64,000 bases of DNA, taken from Procambarus clarkii. Its lineage: Eukaryota; Arthropoda; Malacostraca; Decapoda; Cambaridae. Below the pieces are notes generated by a model. It searched no databases. It was not told the DNA's origin and saw nothing but the letters and a program-made list of their open reading frames with translations. Below, in pieces: positions 47,577-58,902 of the stretch (its first letter is position 1; each line of letters starts with the position of its first letter). Location: contig NC_091150.1 in the NCBI RefSeq assembly GCF_040958095.1, forward strand, positions 64,332,004 to 64,396,003, in the 5' to 3' direction. Position numbers and translations under genes: made by a program.

Positions 47577-48291
47577 TCAAAACAATGCATTGCGAATCAT
47601 AACAGGAGCTCCCAGATGGACTAAAATACTGAACCTAAGACTAGAAACCAAGATAACGTCAATTGAAATATGGGTAAAAGAGATTGCTGTGTGCATGCTG
47701 ACCAGGATATTGACTAAACCTAGAATCAGTTCACTTAAAGATATAATCACTGGAGCACTAACTCTGGACAGAAGAGCCTCCAATAGCAACAGGTGGACCC
47801 ATTGTGCGATAAACACCATCAATACCTTCGATATAACAAACACAGTCACTGCGAAGGGTGTCGACGAAATACATGCAGACTTTGTTATGCAAGCCCCTTC
47901 GGAATCTCCACCAGCAGATTTTAAGATTATGGTTATTGAAGGAAAAAAGAACCAGACAAATCCTCATCTGCTACGTAACATTACACAGATGCATATAGGA
48001 GCAAACTTGGCATCCGACAGCTTCACTTACTTCACAGATGGATCAGTAGACCAGTAGGGACAAGAAACCGGAGCTGCAGTTAAAGCAGGAAACTCTGTAA
48101 ATAGTTGTAGGCTCTCAAATGGGTGTTCGACTTTACAAACAGAGATGCTAGCCATTCAAAAGGCTTTGGAAAATGCTCTTGCTGAACACCGACAACATGT
48201 TATCATACATACAGATTCAAGAACCGCCATTGAAACCTTGTAACAAGAACACATATGTGGTAACATACATCTGATCACAAATGTCATATCA
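47577..48291 (+). pseudogene. LINE ORF2: end of RT region and start of RNase H
   Basis: The frame NNALRIITGAPRWTKILNLR is the post-RT region of LINE ORF2. It leads to YFTDGSVDQ and, after a stop at 48055-48057, LQTEMLAIQKALENAL and IIHTDSRTAIETL, which are RNase H I blocks carrying catalytic Asp and Glu. A second stop lies at 48241. It is interrupted at TTAA 48292-48295. Confidence 0.82.
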
Positions 48292-48295
48292 TTAA

Positions 48296-51200
48296 CCCTT
48301 AAATGGCACATAGCTATATACCATTTGACACCCACAGGCGCATACCAAAAAAAAAAAAAAAATATTTTTTCTTCCTAACCTGTTAATTTGTGTTCACTGA
48401 TCACGGGAAAAATAATAAAAAAATCGTAAGTGGCATATATTGCCCACTATAGAGCGGGGAATTCTGGCAAAAATCAGGCGCTGACTGAGCGTGCGTCCCA
48501 GGCGGTCTGTTGATCGCCAGCTGTCAGGCCGGAGTTTCCACAAAGAGATAATTACCTAATTATTTCAATGTCTCTGATTGATTTTTCGTAGTTTTTTTGC
48601 TGTAATATTATTCAATAGTGTGTAGTGTGATATATTTATATAATAAAATGAGTGAATCATCGCTGTACTCAAAAATATGGTGTGCATATTGTTGATTCAA
48701 TTATGTTCATCAAACAGTGAACAAATACTTTGTCGGTTATTACACTATATACACAGGTTATATATAAGTATCTGCATGTTTTGTTCACCATGACAAACCA
48801 CTAAGTTGGTATGCTGAGTGGCAGTGGCAGTGGCAGGCAGTGACTGGCTGCCACTGGCTGCCACACCCTCCCTCACCTCACCTCACCTGACTGGCCACCA
48901 TTCTCCACCCACTATACTGTTTTTGCTTTCATATACAGACGTTATATATAAGTATTTACATGTTTTGTTCACCATAACTGTACATCTAAGCTTGTATGGT
49001 GAGTAAAGGCACAAAGATGTAGCTACACACACAGTCAGCTGGTGGCGGCTGCCCTCAAGGCCAGACGCACTAATATTTCTCCTACAACAATACTGTTTGT
49101 AGTGTTATTATGCTATATACATACATTATATATAAATATCTACCTGCTTTATTCACCATACTTGTACAAGTAAACTGGTATGGTGCCCAAAGACCATCGT
49201 GGTCATCAGTAAACAACATGGTAAATCCTGCAGACGACGCTCCTCCCTCACCAAAATGGCGGCTTCCAACCTCCTACTCTCGCTGTTATCTCACACTATA
49301 TACACGTTATATATAAGTATCTACATTTGTGTTCACCATAGCAAACCACTAAGCTGGTATGGTGAGTGCAGTCAATAAAAGGTGGCCACACACACTCAAA
49401 AGACAACGCCACCATCCTCCCTCCCACAGCATTACTCCTCCTTCCATGGTGCACAGCGCCAAATATCACCACAATCCTGCTATTATCAGAACCCTGGTCA
49501 GTTTTATCACAGTCAGGGATCTTCGGTAATAATATCATCGCTACATAATAGCATGAACAAGTATATTATGGCATTTTTAGGCGATGCTGTGGTCACAAGC
49601 TGAACAGCAGTGCTGTGAGTTCATGCTGCGTGCGTCAGGCTTGGTAGCTGACTCAATACTGAGGCCTGTTATGATCTCAGCCTGCAGGAGAAACGAGTCT
49701 CCCTCCTTGAGAGTTATTCATCAAGCCTGACCTGATTAGATGGTCTAGCAAATATTGAGGTGATAACACATATGTAAAATAGTTGCTTGGATATGTATAA
49801 CAATTTGAGATTATGGGCAGTGAAGAAGAAAACAGATAAATGACTGGTTAGGAGATGTTGACATTTTGCTGGAGGCGTGAGGCTCGCTTCTGGAGGGGCT
49901 TTGACCTCACTTGAGTGCCAGACATCGCAGGGGAAAGCCGCACTCCGTTGAGCTCCCGTCAGAAGGGAACCCCTAGTGATATATCTCGAAGAGAAGAGAA
50001 GTGTGCAGACGTACCAGCTGTGGAATCGAGCTGGGAACGTTGTGGTCTCAAGTCCTGGTCGACGAAGTGTTTATTAAACCGCCCAGAGGCATTATTGTGG
50101 GCCGTGGCAGCGCCCAGACCAAGCTTCGTCAGAGGGAGGAGCGCCCTCGACTAGACAATCTGTGGTAAGCACGATTTAAGCCAGTTCATAGTGATTGTTT
50201 GTAGTTGGTCGTGTGCCCAGCGACAGTAGCAATGTTTATTTATAAGTTAGACATGTTTTGATAAGGCAGAAAGCCTAAAATAAGAGAGTGGAGGGGGAGG
50301 AACACGGAGCGACGTCCGTCCCCTCTGAGCGCTGGCAGGCAACTGAGGGAGCCCGACTCCTGACGGCGAAGGACCCTCCCTGAGTGAGGAGGCCCGCCGG
50401 GCGAGGTGGAGTATGGACCCGCCCACAACGGGGGAGTCCACTCTCACAGTATGTAGAGAGCAGATGGATATAGGAGGCAACCATATTGGGTGATTATTTT
50501 TGTTTATGTGTTAAAGGGGAAACATTTTTATTGGAGTGTCGATGGGTTGCAGGTTTGTCTTTGGGGAAGAAGTTGCTGAGAACTTCGAAGCCAGCACAGA
50601 AGGAGTAGTTGACGAGACTCTAAGGTAGTGGAGCAGAGGACCTCGAGCTGAGGAGTTAGTGAAGAGGAGTGTCACGTGCTTCTGTAGAGGTGGTGAAGCA
50701 CCATAGTTGCTCGAGGAAACTGCTTGATAGCAGCCTGGAGGAGCTGCAGAGGATCCTGGTAGTGAAGCCCGGAAGAACCTGAAGATATCAGGGTAGTGAA
50801 CTTCCAGAGGTGGAAGGGAAGTTCTGGTGGATTACTTGTAGGGAGTTGATAGTGTTTGGTTGTCATTAGCGTGCAAGGCGCAGTGAGAGGTGAGGGACTG
50901 TTGGCATTCTTATGTCAAGAAGTGTTTTATACTGAAGTTTAGAGTTACAGTCGTAGGCTGGATTACCTACAGATGTATGTGTTCTAGGACTGATAGAGTG
51001 ATCGATTGATCATTGTTGTGTATCAAGGAACATTTATACTGATACATGTTATTGCATTCACATGCTGATTTTCTTTGTACACATTTATAGATACATATAT
51101 ATATTTTCTTGCTGATGGTGCAACAGTGTATGTAGACTCGATCAACTTGAGGAGGTTGATAGTATCAGGTGGTGAACCAGGAGATAGGATACCACTTGAT

Positions 51201-51910
51201 CAGCTGATGATAGAGTTCTGATGGTGTTGGAGTGCAACCTGATTGTAATAGTATAGAGTATAGGATTCATTATTATTATATGTGTGTATGTATTGTGTAT
51301 GTGCTTTGTCCAGTAAATGTATTCCAATTTGCTGGTATTTGACCTTGTCCTAGTGAGGCTTCCCCATGAAATAGTACAGAAGGAGAGAGAGAGAGAGAAA
51401 GAACCAAGATCCACTGCTGTGGACAGGGTAAAAGGTAATACTAATAAGTCAAAAGGGGATTGAGGAGATCATATCACCTAAGGAGAGAGTGGGGAGTCAC
51501 AGCGGCTCGAGTGGGTGTGTGCACGTGACAACGAGGCTGAGTGTTGGAGCCGCATCCCCTAATCATGTGACGTTGAGCCCCTCTCCAAGAGGCAGAAGCG
51601 CCTAGTGTGATCTCCTAGTGAAGTGTAAGCACTCTACCGAGTTGTGGGTTGGGTTGTCCGTAGAGAAGGATCAACGACGCCAACAAAACAAACCCACAGA
51701 CTATAATAGGCCCTAACACCCAGGAGTTTGGCCCACGATTTTTTTTTAAAATGGCGTCTGTTTACAAGAGCCCTGATGAAGGTGTGGTGAACCCTGTGTA
51801 TCCGCGGGCCGTTTAAATCTTGCGTAGTACTCCAAAGCATCACATGATGCGATGCACAATTTACTGCAAGTCGGTCAAAGCATCATATGATGCGATGCGC
51901 AATTGAAGGG
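48296..51910. mobile_element. piggyBac-like TTAA element, ~3.6 kb, no transposase seen
   Basis: TTAA flanks both sides (48292-48295 and 51911-51914), and the LINE RNase H resumes exactly after the right TTAA. Termini are imperfectly inverted: CCCTTAAATGGCACAT at the left and, read from the right, CCCTTCAATTGCGCAT, matching 13 of 16. TTAA targets and CCCTT ends are piggyBac hallmarks. Near the right end AAAGCATCAxATGATGCGATGC occurs twice (51834 and 51879), like subterminal binding repeats. No frame resembles a piggyBac transposase, so it looks non-autonomous. Its middle may carry further nested sequence, since 49668-51530 has LTR-like ends TGTTATG...GTGACA; this is not proven. Confidence 0.8.
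48690..49390 (+). repeat. ~190-bp imperfect tandem repeat in the TTAA element
   Basis: Four diverged copies, each with TTATATATAAGTATCTACAT, a TTCACCAT motif and a CTGGTATGGTGAGT motif, starting near 48740, 48940, 49125 and 49305. The sequence between is variable and contains CAC-rich stretches. No coding function visible. Confidence 0.7.
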
Positions 51911-51914
51911 TTAA

Positions 51915-52384
51915 TGCAAACACTCAAACGACAAGGCCGATAGGAACTTATCAACTGGGTGCCAAGTCATGTGGGAATAATAGGAAATGACATTGCAGAC
52001 GAAGCTGCAAAACTTGCAACTAAGAGAAGAAATGTAGACATTTACATACCACAGAGTCTATCACAGATTAAGAAAGTAATTAGAAACAGAGCAATGCAAA
52101 AGATTTACAGTGACCACAACACAGCAGTTGCAACATCAGGATCTGCGGGTTGGTACAAGAATTCAACCAACTATGAACCACTTAGTTTGATGAAAGGGAG
52201 CAGTAGAGCAACAGATATACACTTACATCACATTAGGCTTGGATACCCATGTGCATGGGAAATAGGCTTACAGGTTCCGGAAGATGAGAGGAAATGTCAG
52301 AACAGTGGAGAAATTCCCGACAGACCACTGAAACATTATCTAACACAGTGCACAGTTACAAACCCATTAAGATTTCAACTTTGA
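51915..52384 (+). pseudogene. LINE ORF2: end of RNase H and C-terminus
   Basis: Continuation of the RNase H beyond the TTAA element: WVPSHVGIIGNDIADEAAKL carries the last catalytic Asp of the family, followed by a tail with HHIRLGYPCAWEIGL and PLKHYLTQCTVTNPLRF. The expected Cys in the tail motif is partly lost (KCQNSGE). The 3' UTR and A-tract follow to 52552. Confidence 0.85.
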
Positions 52385-52554
52385 TTCAACAGAGCAGAAG
52401 TTGTTAAACACATATGGCAAAATCTTACTGAAGCGACCATACGAGTCATAAATACTCATACTCCGCCCAAGTAAAACAGAAACAAGCAACACTTAGGGGG
52501 CCAGCCAGAGGCTTAGGGCCTGCGCAGGAATATCCCTGCAAAAAAAAAAAAATA

Positions 52555-53918
52555 TTGGAAGTGAAGGAGGGTCTAGATATGGACACACTCTCTGGCATTG
52601 TATCTCCGGTAAATAACACAGGATTTAATTATGAATTTTACTGTCTGCCTACCTTGGGGTAGCCAGTACTGTTGTCTTAAGTCTGTGAGAGTATCTATTA
52701 CCCCACCATGCAGAGTGTTGTATTTGTGTATGTGTAACACAATTAGTTTGCTTACTATGTGGTGACGAGGAAGAAATATTGAATTTTTTCTTCCAGATCT
52801 ATGTCCGCATGCTGTAAGCGGCCTCCGCATCTGATTATGTTATAATTGTCGGTGTCTAACCAGAGACCAAGATCACTTTGTAGCTACTTAGGAACATTGT
52901 CAAATACTGTCCCGAATGTGTCTGTCTGAGCTAATTTGACCCAGTACCTTAGGGCACTAGGGAATTTATGCTTGTTTCCTATTTTCTTTAGAAAATCAAA
53001 CACTACTAGGGTGACACCTATTAGTTTGTTCAGTTCAGAGTACCGATTAGGATCAATTACCAAAGCCCGAAGTAGTTCTGGGTTCTCAGTGGGAACAGTG
53101 ACATTGGTCACAATGACTTGTGGCTTTTGTTCAGGCCAATGGTCGCTGATTAGTCACTGAGGTCCATTGAACCACATCTGTGCCTTTGTTAATTGCTGTA
53201 AAGTCAGGCCTCGGGAGAGATAGTCAGCTGGATTCTCTTTGGTGGGTACATATCTTAGTTTATACCCTGCCGACAACTCTCGTATTTCCTTAACACAGTT
53301 ACTCAGGTAAGGATTTTCACTATTATTGATTTTAACCCACTGTAGCACTGCCTCATTATCTGACCATACCACTGTTTCTTCAAAGTGGATGTTGCTTAAG
53401 GCCTTGATCATATAATGAGCCAGTCTTACACCTAGCAGTAAGGCTGTTAATTCCAGTTGTGTCAATGATCGTTTCTTTAAAGGTGCCACTCTGGCCTTTG
53501 ATGTGAGCAAATTGGCTTGCCTATTTGAGACCAGGTAAGCTACTGTGCCATAAGCCTTTCCTGAGGCATCACAGAATACATGTAGCTTAATTGGTTCTTT
53601 TTCATTCACTGTGTTCCGAGGGAACTTGGCAGACTCTAGGATACTTAAATCTTTTACTAGCCCTTACCATTTTTCTTGTAAGGTAGGTGTTAGAAGATCA
53701 TCCCAGCCTATCTTTTGTTGCCAACATTCCTGTATTATCAGCTTTCCATTAATTAAGATTGAACTTAATAGTCCCAATGGGTCGAAGGGTTTGCTGACTT
53801 GTGAGAGTAATTTTCTCATTGTTAGGTTGGTGGTATTTGGCTCCATCGACTTGATTGTCAACTGATCTGCTGTCATCCCATTCGACACCTAGTACTTTTG
53901 TCCTCTTGGGTACCTGGG
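52555..53918 (-). pseudogene. Bel/Pao pol: end of RT, RNase H, linker, integrase zinc-binding domain
   Basis: Minus-strand order: the RT thumb region (LLSQVSKPFDPLGLLSS) with a frameshift near 53875 and a stop at 53662; RNase H (HVFCDASGKAYGTVAYL, SLTQLELTALLLG, VVWSDNEAVLQW, NPADYLSRG); a linker; then the integrase HHCC-type block (HIHKYNTLHGGVIDTLTDLR ... CVIYRRYNAR), in which the expected second Cys is Tyr. It ends where the LINE A-tract begins at 52552. Confidence 0.9.
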
Positions 53919-54180
53919 AGGGAGCCGGTCGGCCGAGCGGACAGCACGCTGGACTTGTGATCCTGTGGTCCTGGGTTCGATCCCAGGCACCAGCAAGAAA
54001 CAATGGGCAGAGTTTCTTTCACCCTATGCCCCTGTTACCTAGCAGTAAAATACGTACCTGGGTGTTAGTCAGCTGTCACGGGCTGCTTCCTGGGGGTGGA
54101 GGCCTGGTCGAGGACCGGGCTGCGGAGACACTAAAAAAAAAAAAAAAGCCCCGAAATCATCTCAAGATAACCTCAAGATA
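53919..54180 (+). mobile_element. tRNA-headed SINE, head type A, inside the Bel/Pao RT
   Basis: Same head as the copy at 21605 (GGAGCCGGTCGGCCGAGCGG, B box GGTTCGATCCC) and the shared body. An A-run of about fifteen bases at 54134 replaces the usual short CTAAAG in the body. It separates two adjacent RT blocks of the host element. Confidence 0.92.
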
Positions 54181-55106
54181 ACATGGTAGTCAGGAAAATC
54201 AGTTTCGAACAGTTGATTTAATTTTGCATTGTTGGAGACCCACGACTGTAGAGGCATATTTGCTCCCATTAATTCTCGATTGGCCTCGTGGTATATGTTC
54301 AGCAGTTTACTTTCACTGCTGGCTGTTCCTTGGAAATTGTCTACATACAAGTTATTGCTAATTTCTGTTTTATTTGGGCTATTGGACTTCTTCAAGTGCA
54401 TGTCTAAGATAGCTTGAAGCAAAAATGGGGAAGACGTGGCACCAAACAAAACAGACGCAAACCTGTAAGTGATTAATTCACTGTTTGGATCGTTAGGATC
54501 CTTGATCCATAGGAACTTTGTGTAGTTACGGTCTTCTTCTTGGAGACCTACCCTAAGGAAAGGCTTGCTGATGTCGGCCGTATATGCGTAAGTCCCTATG
54601 CGGAACTTTAACAGCACTTTGTATAGCCTTTGTGTCAGGCTAGGGCCTGTTTGAAGGGAGTCATTTAACGAAACACTACTCTGTCTTGTCTTAGCGCTGC
54701 AATTAAATACTATCCATAGTGGAGTAGTAGCTGACTTTTTCAGTACAGGGTGGTGTGGCAGGTAGTGTCCTTCCTTTGGGTTATCATTAGTGACAACTTC
54801 GATAAATTTGTCATCGAGTTGCTTCTGTATTATTTCATGGGACAATTTCAAGTTCTCAGGATGTCTTTGTAAGCGCAACACCTGTGATCTTAATTGGTTT
54901 TGTGCCATAAAATGTTTGACGGGTAGCTGAGGGTGATTCAGCTTCCATGGTAACCTGACCCAGTATTGATTATCTCTGTAGATAACTGAGTCCAGGTATC
55001 GTTTGTAAGTCCAGTCGTCATCTGGGCTAGGTTGTTCAGGGACAATGCTGAGAGTTGCCAAGTCCCATAATTTATGTACTGGAGGATCAAGCTCATCCTC
55101 GGACAT
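54181..55106 (-). pseudogene. Bel/Pao reverse transcriptase, N-terminal and palm
   Basis: Intact minus-strand frame of about 300 residues. It contains the pre-RT block FWDL-like HKLWDLATLSIVPEQ, the palm start YAYTADISKPFLRVGL, FGATSSPFLLQA and the catalytic box LYVDN, where Bel/Pao commonly has YVDD or YVDN. It is interrupted by the SINE at its C-terminal end. Confidence 0.9.
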
Positions 55107-55399
55107 GTCTCTGAATTGTAGTGGAGACTGTTCTCCTAGTCATGCAACCATTACTGGGTTGGTATGTTGGTGGTCTACAGGTGCGGGTTGCTTCAGTCTC
55201 AATACTGGGCCTGTTAGCAAATAGCCACCTGCAGATGGTAACAAGTTCATTCCCTGTTTTTCATCCTTTCCTTTGATAAACTTATGGTAGACATCTGATC
55301 CCATTAGGATTCCAATATTGGAGAGGTTGTCTGATGTGATTTTGTCAGCCAATTTGATTCCCTTTTCTTCCAGGAATTTGGCTGTTGTCCCTAGACCAT
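55107..55399 (-). pseudogene. Bel/Pao protease C-terminal part and linker to RT
   Basis: The minus-strand frame GTTAKFLEEKGIKLADKI ... NIGILMGSDVYHKFI ... PSAGGYLLTGPV is the second half of the Bel/Pao peptidase. The frame upstream of 55399 belongs to the inserted LTR element; the first half of the protease continues at 63650. Confidence 0.82.
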
Positions 55400-55441
55400 T
55401 GTTACGGTGCCCTCTCCTATTTCTTTCGTTTGCCGGCTTAA

Positions 55442-56970
55442 GGGGGCGATAGTTAGGGTTCATAAAAGTTGTTCTAGTGCAATGAAAATTTATTGACGTG
55501 TTACACGTGAAGAGGGCTGCAAGTGGTCCAAGTTTCAGCATCGCAGCCTAAATAGAGAGGGAGAAAAAAAAAAAAAACTTTTTTTAACCATTTTTTTACA
55601 TGTTTTAAAGTTGATATAACAAATACAAATATCAACTGATATTATTTCTATGATACTCAGCTATCACAATACTATATAATAAAGGTTGTCTAGTGGCATT
55701 ATTATCCCAAACCTATTTAGTGCAATAATACAAATTTTCAAAGTTCACCCAAAAAATTATGCAACAAAATGATGTTTATAAATATATATAAAATCAATAA
55801 ATGATCTTAGGGGAAATATATAACTTGAGTTTTTAGAGGCACAGACTCTACATATAATGTGCAAGTTCCATGTAAATTGAATAATAAATAAAAAAGTTAT
55901 TCAACCATATAGTTGCAAATTAGTTACCTGTAAAAAATGAAGGTCAAAGTTCAGCCACCTTTGGCTGAGGTTGATGAACTACCAATTTCAATCAAAATTA
56001 CCACCCTTGTAGATTGGCATTCCTTCAGTAAGGTGTGTAAGTTCCATGAAGATCGCCTGATAAAAAAAAAAAAAAAAAAATTATTAAAAAAAAAAAATAA
56101 AAAAAAAAAATAAAAAAAAATAAAAAAAAAGACAGCAGCTTTATATTTACAATTATTTATGATATAGTATCAAGATATAAAACATAATATATACTAACCT
56201 AATATAATTGGTCTGAAATATGCAACATCTTGCAACATCAAGAGGGAGAACGTCTTGAGTTGCAGGTCTAAGATCTTGAGTGGCAGGTGCCGCAGGTGGT
56301 GTGGCAGGTGCCGCAGGTGGTGTGGCAGGTGCAGCAGGAGGTGTGGCAGGTGCCACAGAGGTGTGGCAGGTGCCACAGGAGGTGTGGGTGCCTGGGTGTG
56401 AGGCGAGGTAGTGTGTTGTGGGGGCGGGAGGCTGCCCTCTCTCTTCACTCAAGGGAACTCTTGTTTTGCCTCAGTGTGGCTTTACGCTCCTTCTTTACTT
56501 GGCTAACGTGTAGAGCTCTTGCCTTTAGAGCTTTCTTCTTGTCCGATACTATATCCATTGTGCAGTATATGCAAGAAAATACGATCTGTGCGAGCGCGTC
56601 AGGCATGCGACCGCCGGCACAGACACTGAGAGGGTGACTAAGCCAGTAAATCGGATTATAGCCCCTCCCTCTCACAGAAGACAGTTGCCAGCGAGTGTGT
56701 TTATAATTTGTATATGCATAACAAGATATTCTCCACTCTATTGCGAAATACTAGACGCTTACAACGTATGACGCATCACCCTACGGCGCACCCGAGCCGC
56801 GAGGACCAGATTTCGGGCAATTGCGGCTGGAAAATTTGCTCTAATTACGTTATTTATTATCATAACATTAAACGGTTTGCACCACGGTGTTGCCAGAACG
56901 TTGTAGTATTTTTATAAATTTTTCGTGTTTGGCCGAATTTTTTCGGCCAAACAATGATAACGCCACCTTT
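55442..56970. mobile_element. TTAA-flanked insertion in the 5' LTR, ~1.53 kb
   Basis: TTAA is present at 55438-55441 and again at 56971-56974, while the 3' LTR has it once (61934-61937), which proves an insertion with TTAA duplication. Ends are only weakly inverted (GGGGGCGATAG at the left; AAAGGTGGCGTTA read from the right). AT-rich with long A tracts (56060-56130) and no transposase, so it is a non-autonomous TTAA element, probably piggyBac-mobilised. It differs from the element at 48296. Confidence 0.8.
56281..56385 (+). repeat. 21-bp tandem repeat in the TTAA element
   Basis: About five units of GGCAGGTGCCGCAGGTGGTG plus T, with later units degenerating to GCCACAGAGG. The frames on both strands that repeat VWQVPQ or PATPPAA are artefacts of it. 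Confidence 0.85.
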
Positions 56971-58688
56971 TTAAAGAGTCATATCAGCTCTCCCTACTGA
57001 TTCTCTGAGGTTCAGGGAGTCTAATGATATATGTGGCGACCAGACCGGCTGCCAGTTAAGGCATGGAAGTTATATTATAAGTTGTAAATAAAGGAAAATT
57101 GGCGCCCTGTTATAAAATGAAACAGTATCCCCTACGGCAGATATGACCTTGTGGAAGGGACACTATGCCGATCGCGGATTGGCCGACGTAGGTCGCGGGC
57201 GACAAATCAGGGCCCGCCATGACGTCACCGAGTGCCCCGGGCGGCGCCAACGTCAGAGTTGTACTGACCGTGGAAGCGACAGGACGCGCCTCGGTCTGCT
57301 CTCAAGAATTGGAGGCTCTGCAAGCCTTGTCCAGTGGATTGAGCTGACCATCGCCGCCAACATAGTTATTGGAGACCCTGCGCTTCTGGGAAGCCAAAGA
57401 GGAACCAAGTTCAGTGAGCAGAGAAGTGCCCAAACTTGGAAAATAGTCGGCGACGACGCTGGGCGGCGCCGCTGGCTGGACGTTGAGGTCTGGAAGGTGG
57501 GCGAGCAAGCTAGCTGTGACTGGGGTCACATCCACTGAGAATCTTGGAAGGACGACACCGTGCCTAGGACAAGGAGCGACGCCCTGTGGGAGAGGCGAGT
57601 GTGGGGAAAGATAGTGATTAGCTCAGCGCCCATCGATGAACCAGGATTGGGGCAGCTGAATCTCAGGGATTGGAACGGCGACGACGCGAAGGCTTCACGA
57701 CACCTGAGGACCTGTGGAACGCCCTGGATCGTCGAGGATCGACCCAAGGAAGCGTGGGGACCCTCACACCATCGAGGGACAGGCGTCGTGAGCCAGGAGT
57801 GTAAGGTAGATCATTTTTCCCTCCCATTACCCCTTGTATGAGTAGGCTAGTTAGGCCACAATATTTACTTGTGTATGTGGCAGCAAGACTTTATTGCTTT
57901 AATGGTAGAATAGGCTGCAATGCAGCTTGTGTCCAGGACTGTCAGAGAGGACAGTGTGTATGGATGGCAGGACAGTGAAGAAGAGGTGCCGACGTGGTGA
58001 AGAGGCCCTCCTGTGAGAGTGTGAGACTCCTGTCTTCCTGTCCAGTTGAAGGAGAGTTGGAGGTCGTGGAAGAAGAGGCTGACGATCTCCAGACTCATCA
58101 TCCATATTCCATATTCATGTATTACTTGTGATTGTGTGTGTGTGTTCATGTAATTTGCGTCAGTAAATCCACACATTTTATTACTGTGTTTGAGTGTGCC
58201 TTCATTTGTGATATTTCTCTATGAGCATACATTTCTGGCTACAAACGATATATGATACACCCACTGAACTGCATTGCTGGGGTGCAGATATAATAACCCA
58301 GCTGGCGACCTTGCTAAGAGGAAGATAGAGAAGACAGGCGGGAAAGGAGTTCCTGCAACCTTTTTTTGTCTGGCAGGCAAGACTCAGAGAGGCTATGGTT
58401 ATAGGTAAGCCTGAGTCTTCCTTCACTCCCCCACGGGTCTAGGCCGGAACTGTTAACAGCAGTTTCCCCGTGGTTGACTGAAGGGCTTCCAGGGTGAATC
58501 AGTGGCACCCCTTTGTGGTGGAAGCAAAGACCTGCGGAGGTGGGCATTGTTGGTCCTATCTTGTGTGACCAAGGAGACTCCGGTGAATCCAGGGAGTCGG
58601 AGGGGCTGAGTATTTGGGCCCTTTGAGCCCCTAGCAGCCGAGTGTTAGCAGAGCCCCGGACCGCCCACCCCCCACGTGACAAGAGAAC

Positions 58689-58712
58689 TGGCGACCTTGC
58701 CAGGATTCGAAC
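58689..58712 (+). promoter_or_regulatory. Putative primer binding site
   Basis: TGGCGACCTTGCCAGGATTC begins seven bases after the 5' LTR and is complementary to a tRNA 3' end (...TCGCCA), reaching into the T arm (TTCGAAT). The isoacceptor is not certain; an Arg- or Ser-type tRNA would fit the GTCG discriminator region. A related stretch follows at about 58726-58748, and a 13-base match lies in the LTR at 58302-58314. Confidence 0.65.
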
Positions 58713-58902
58713 CCCAGTAGCCAAGAACTGGGAACCTCGCCAGGAAGCGTGGAGCAAGCTACAGTGTGGACCAAATTTCAAGACAAGTGTTGCCAGGGTA
58801 CTAATACAGTGTGGCCAGTGAATTCGATGGTACTGTTACTCAACCGGCTAAGGGACTGAAACGGTGAAATTAGTGCCTACTAACTTGTCTGTGCTGTCGT
58901 GT

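Larger units (their letters stand above)
47548..52552 (+). mobile_element. 5'-truncated LINE nested in Bel/Pao (itself interrupted)
   Basis: Plus-strand LINE with a poly-A tail at about 52540-52552. Both ends abut Bel/Pao integrase sequence. Its coding remnants are at 47577-48291 and 51915-52384; everything between is a TTAA-flanked element. The 5' truncation falls late in the RT, as is common for LINE copies. Confidence 0.75.
55400..58681 (+). repeat. 5' LTR, split by a TTAA element
   Basis: LTR sequence runs 55400-55441, then a 1.53-kb insertion, then 56971-58681. Compared with the 3' LTR I see one substitution (C at about 57198 against T at 62159) and one single-base difference in a G run (57757-57760) over about 1.75 kb. 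The 131-residue frame here and its copy in the 3' LTR are non-coding LTR sequence. Confidence 0.9.

Noticed and set aside
49668-51530. Solo LTR nested in the 3.6-kb TTAA element
   Set aside because: Ends TGTTATG and GTGACA look LTR-like, but I found no target duplication or second copy, so it is mentioned only as a possibility.
57143-57538. 131-residue frame, duplicated at 62106-62501
   Set aside because: Both copies are in the LTRs of one element; their identity reflects LTR identity. No domain recognised.
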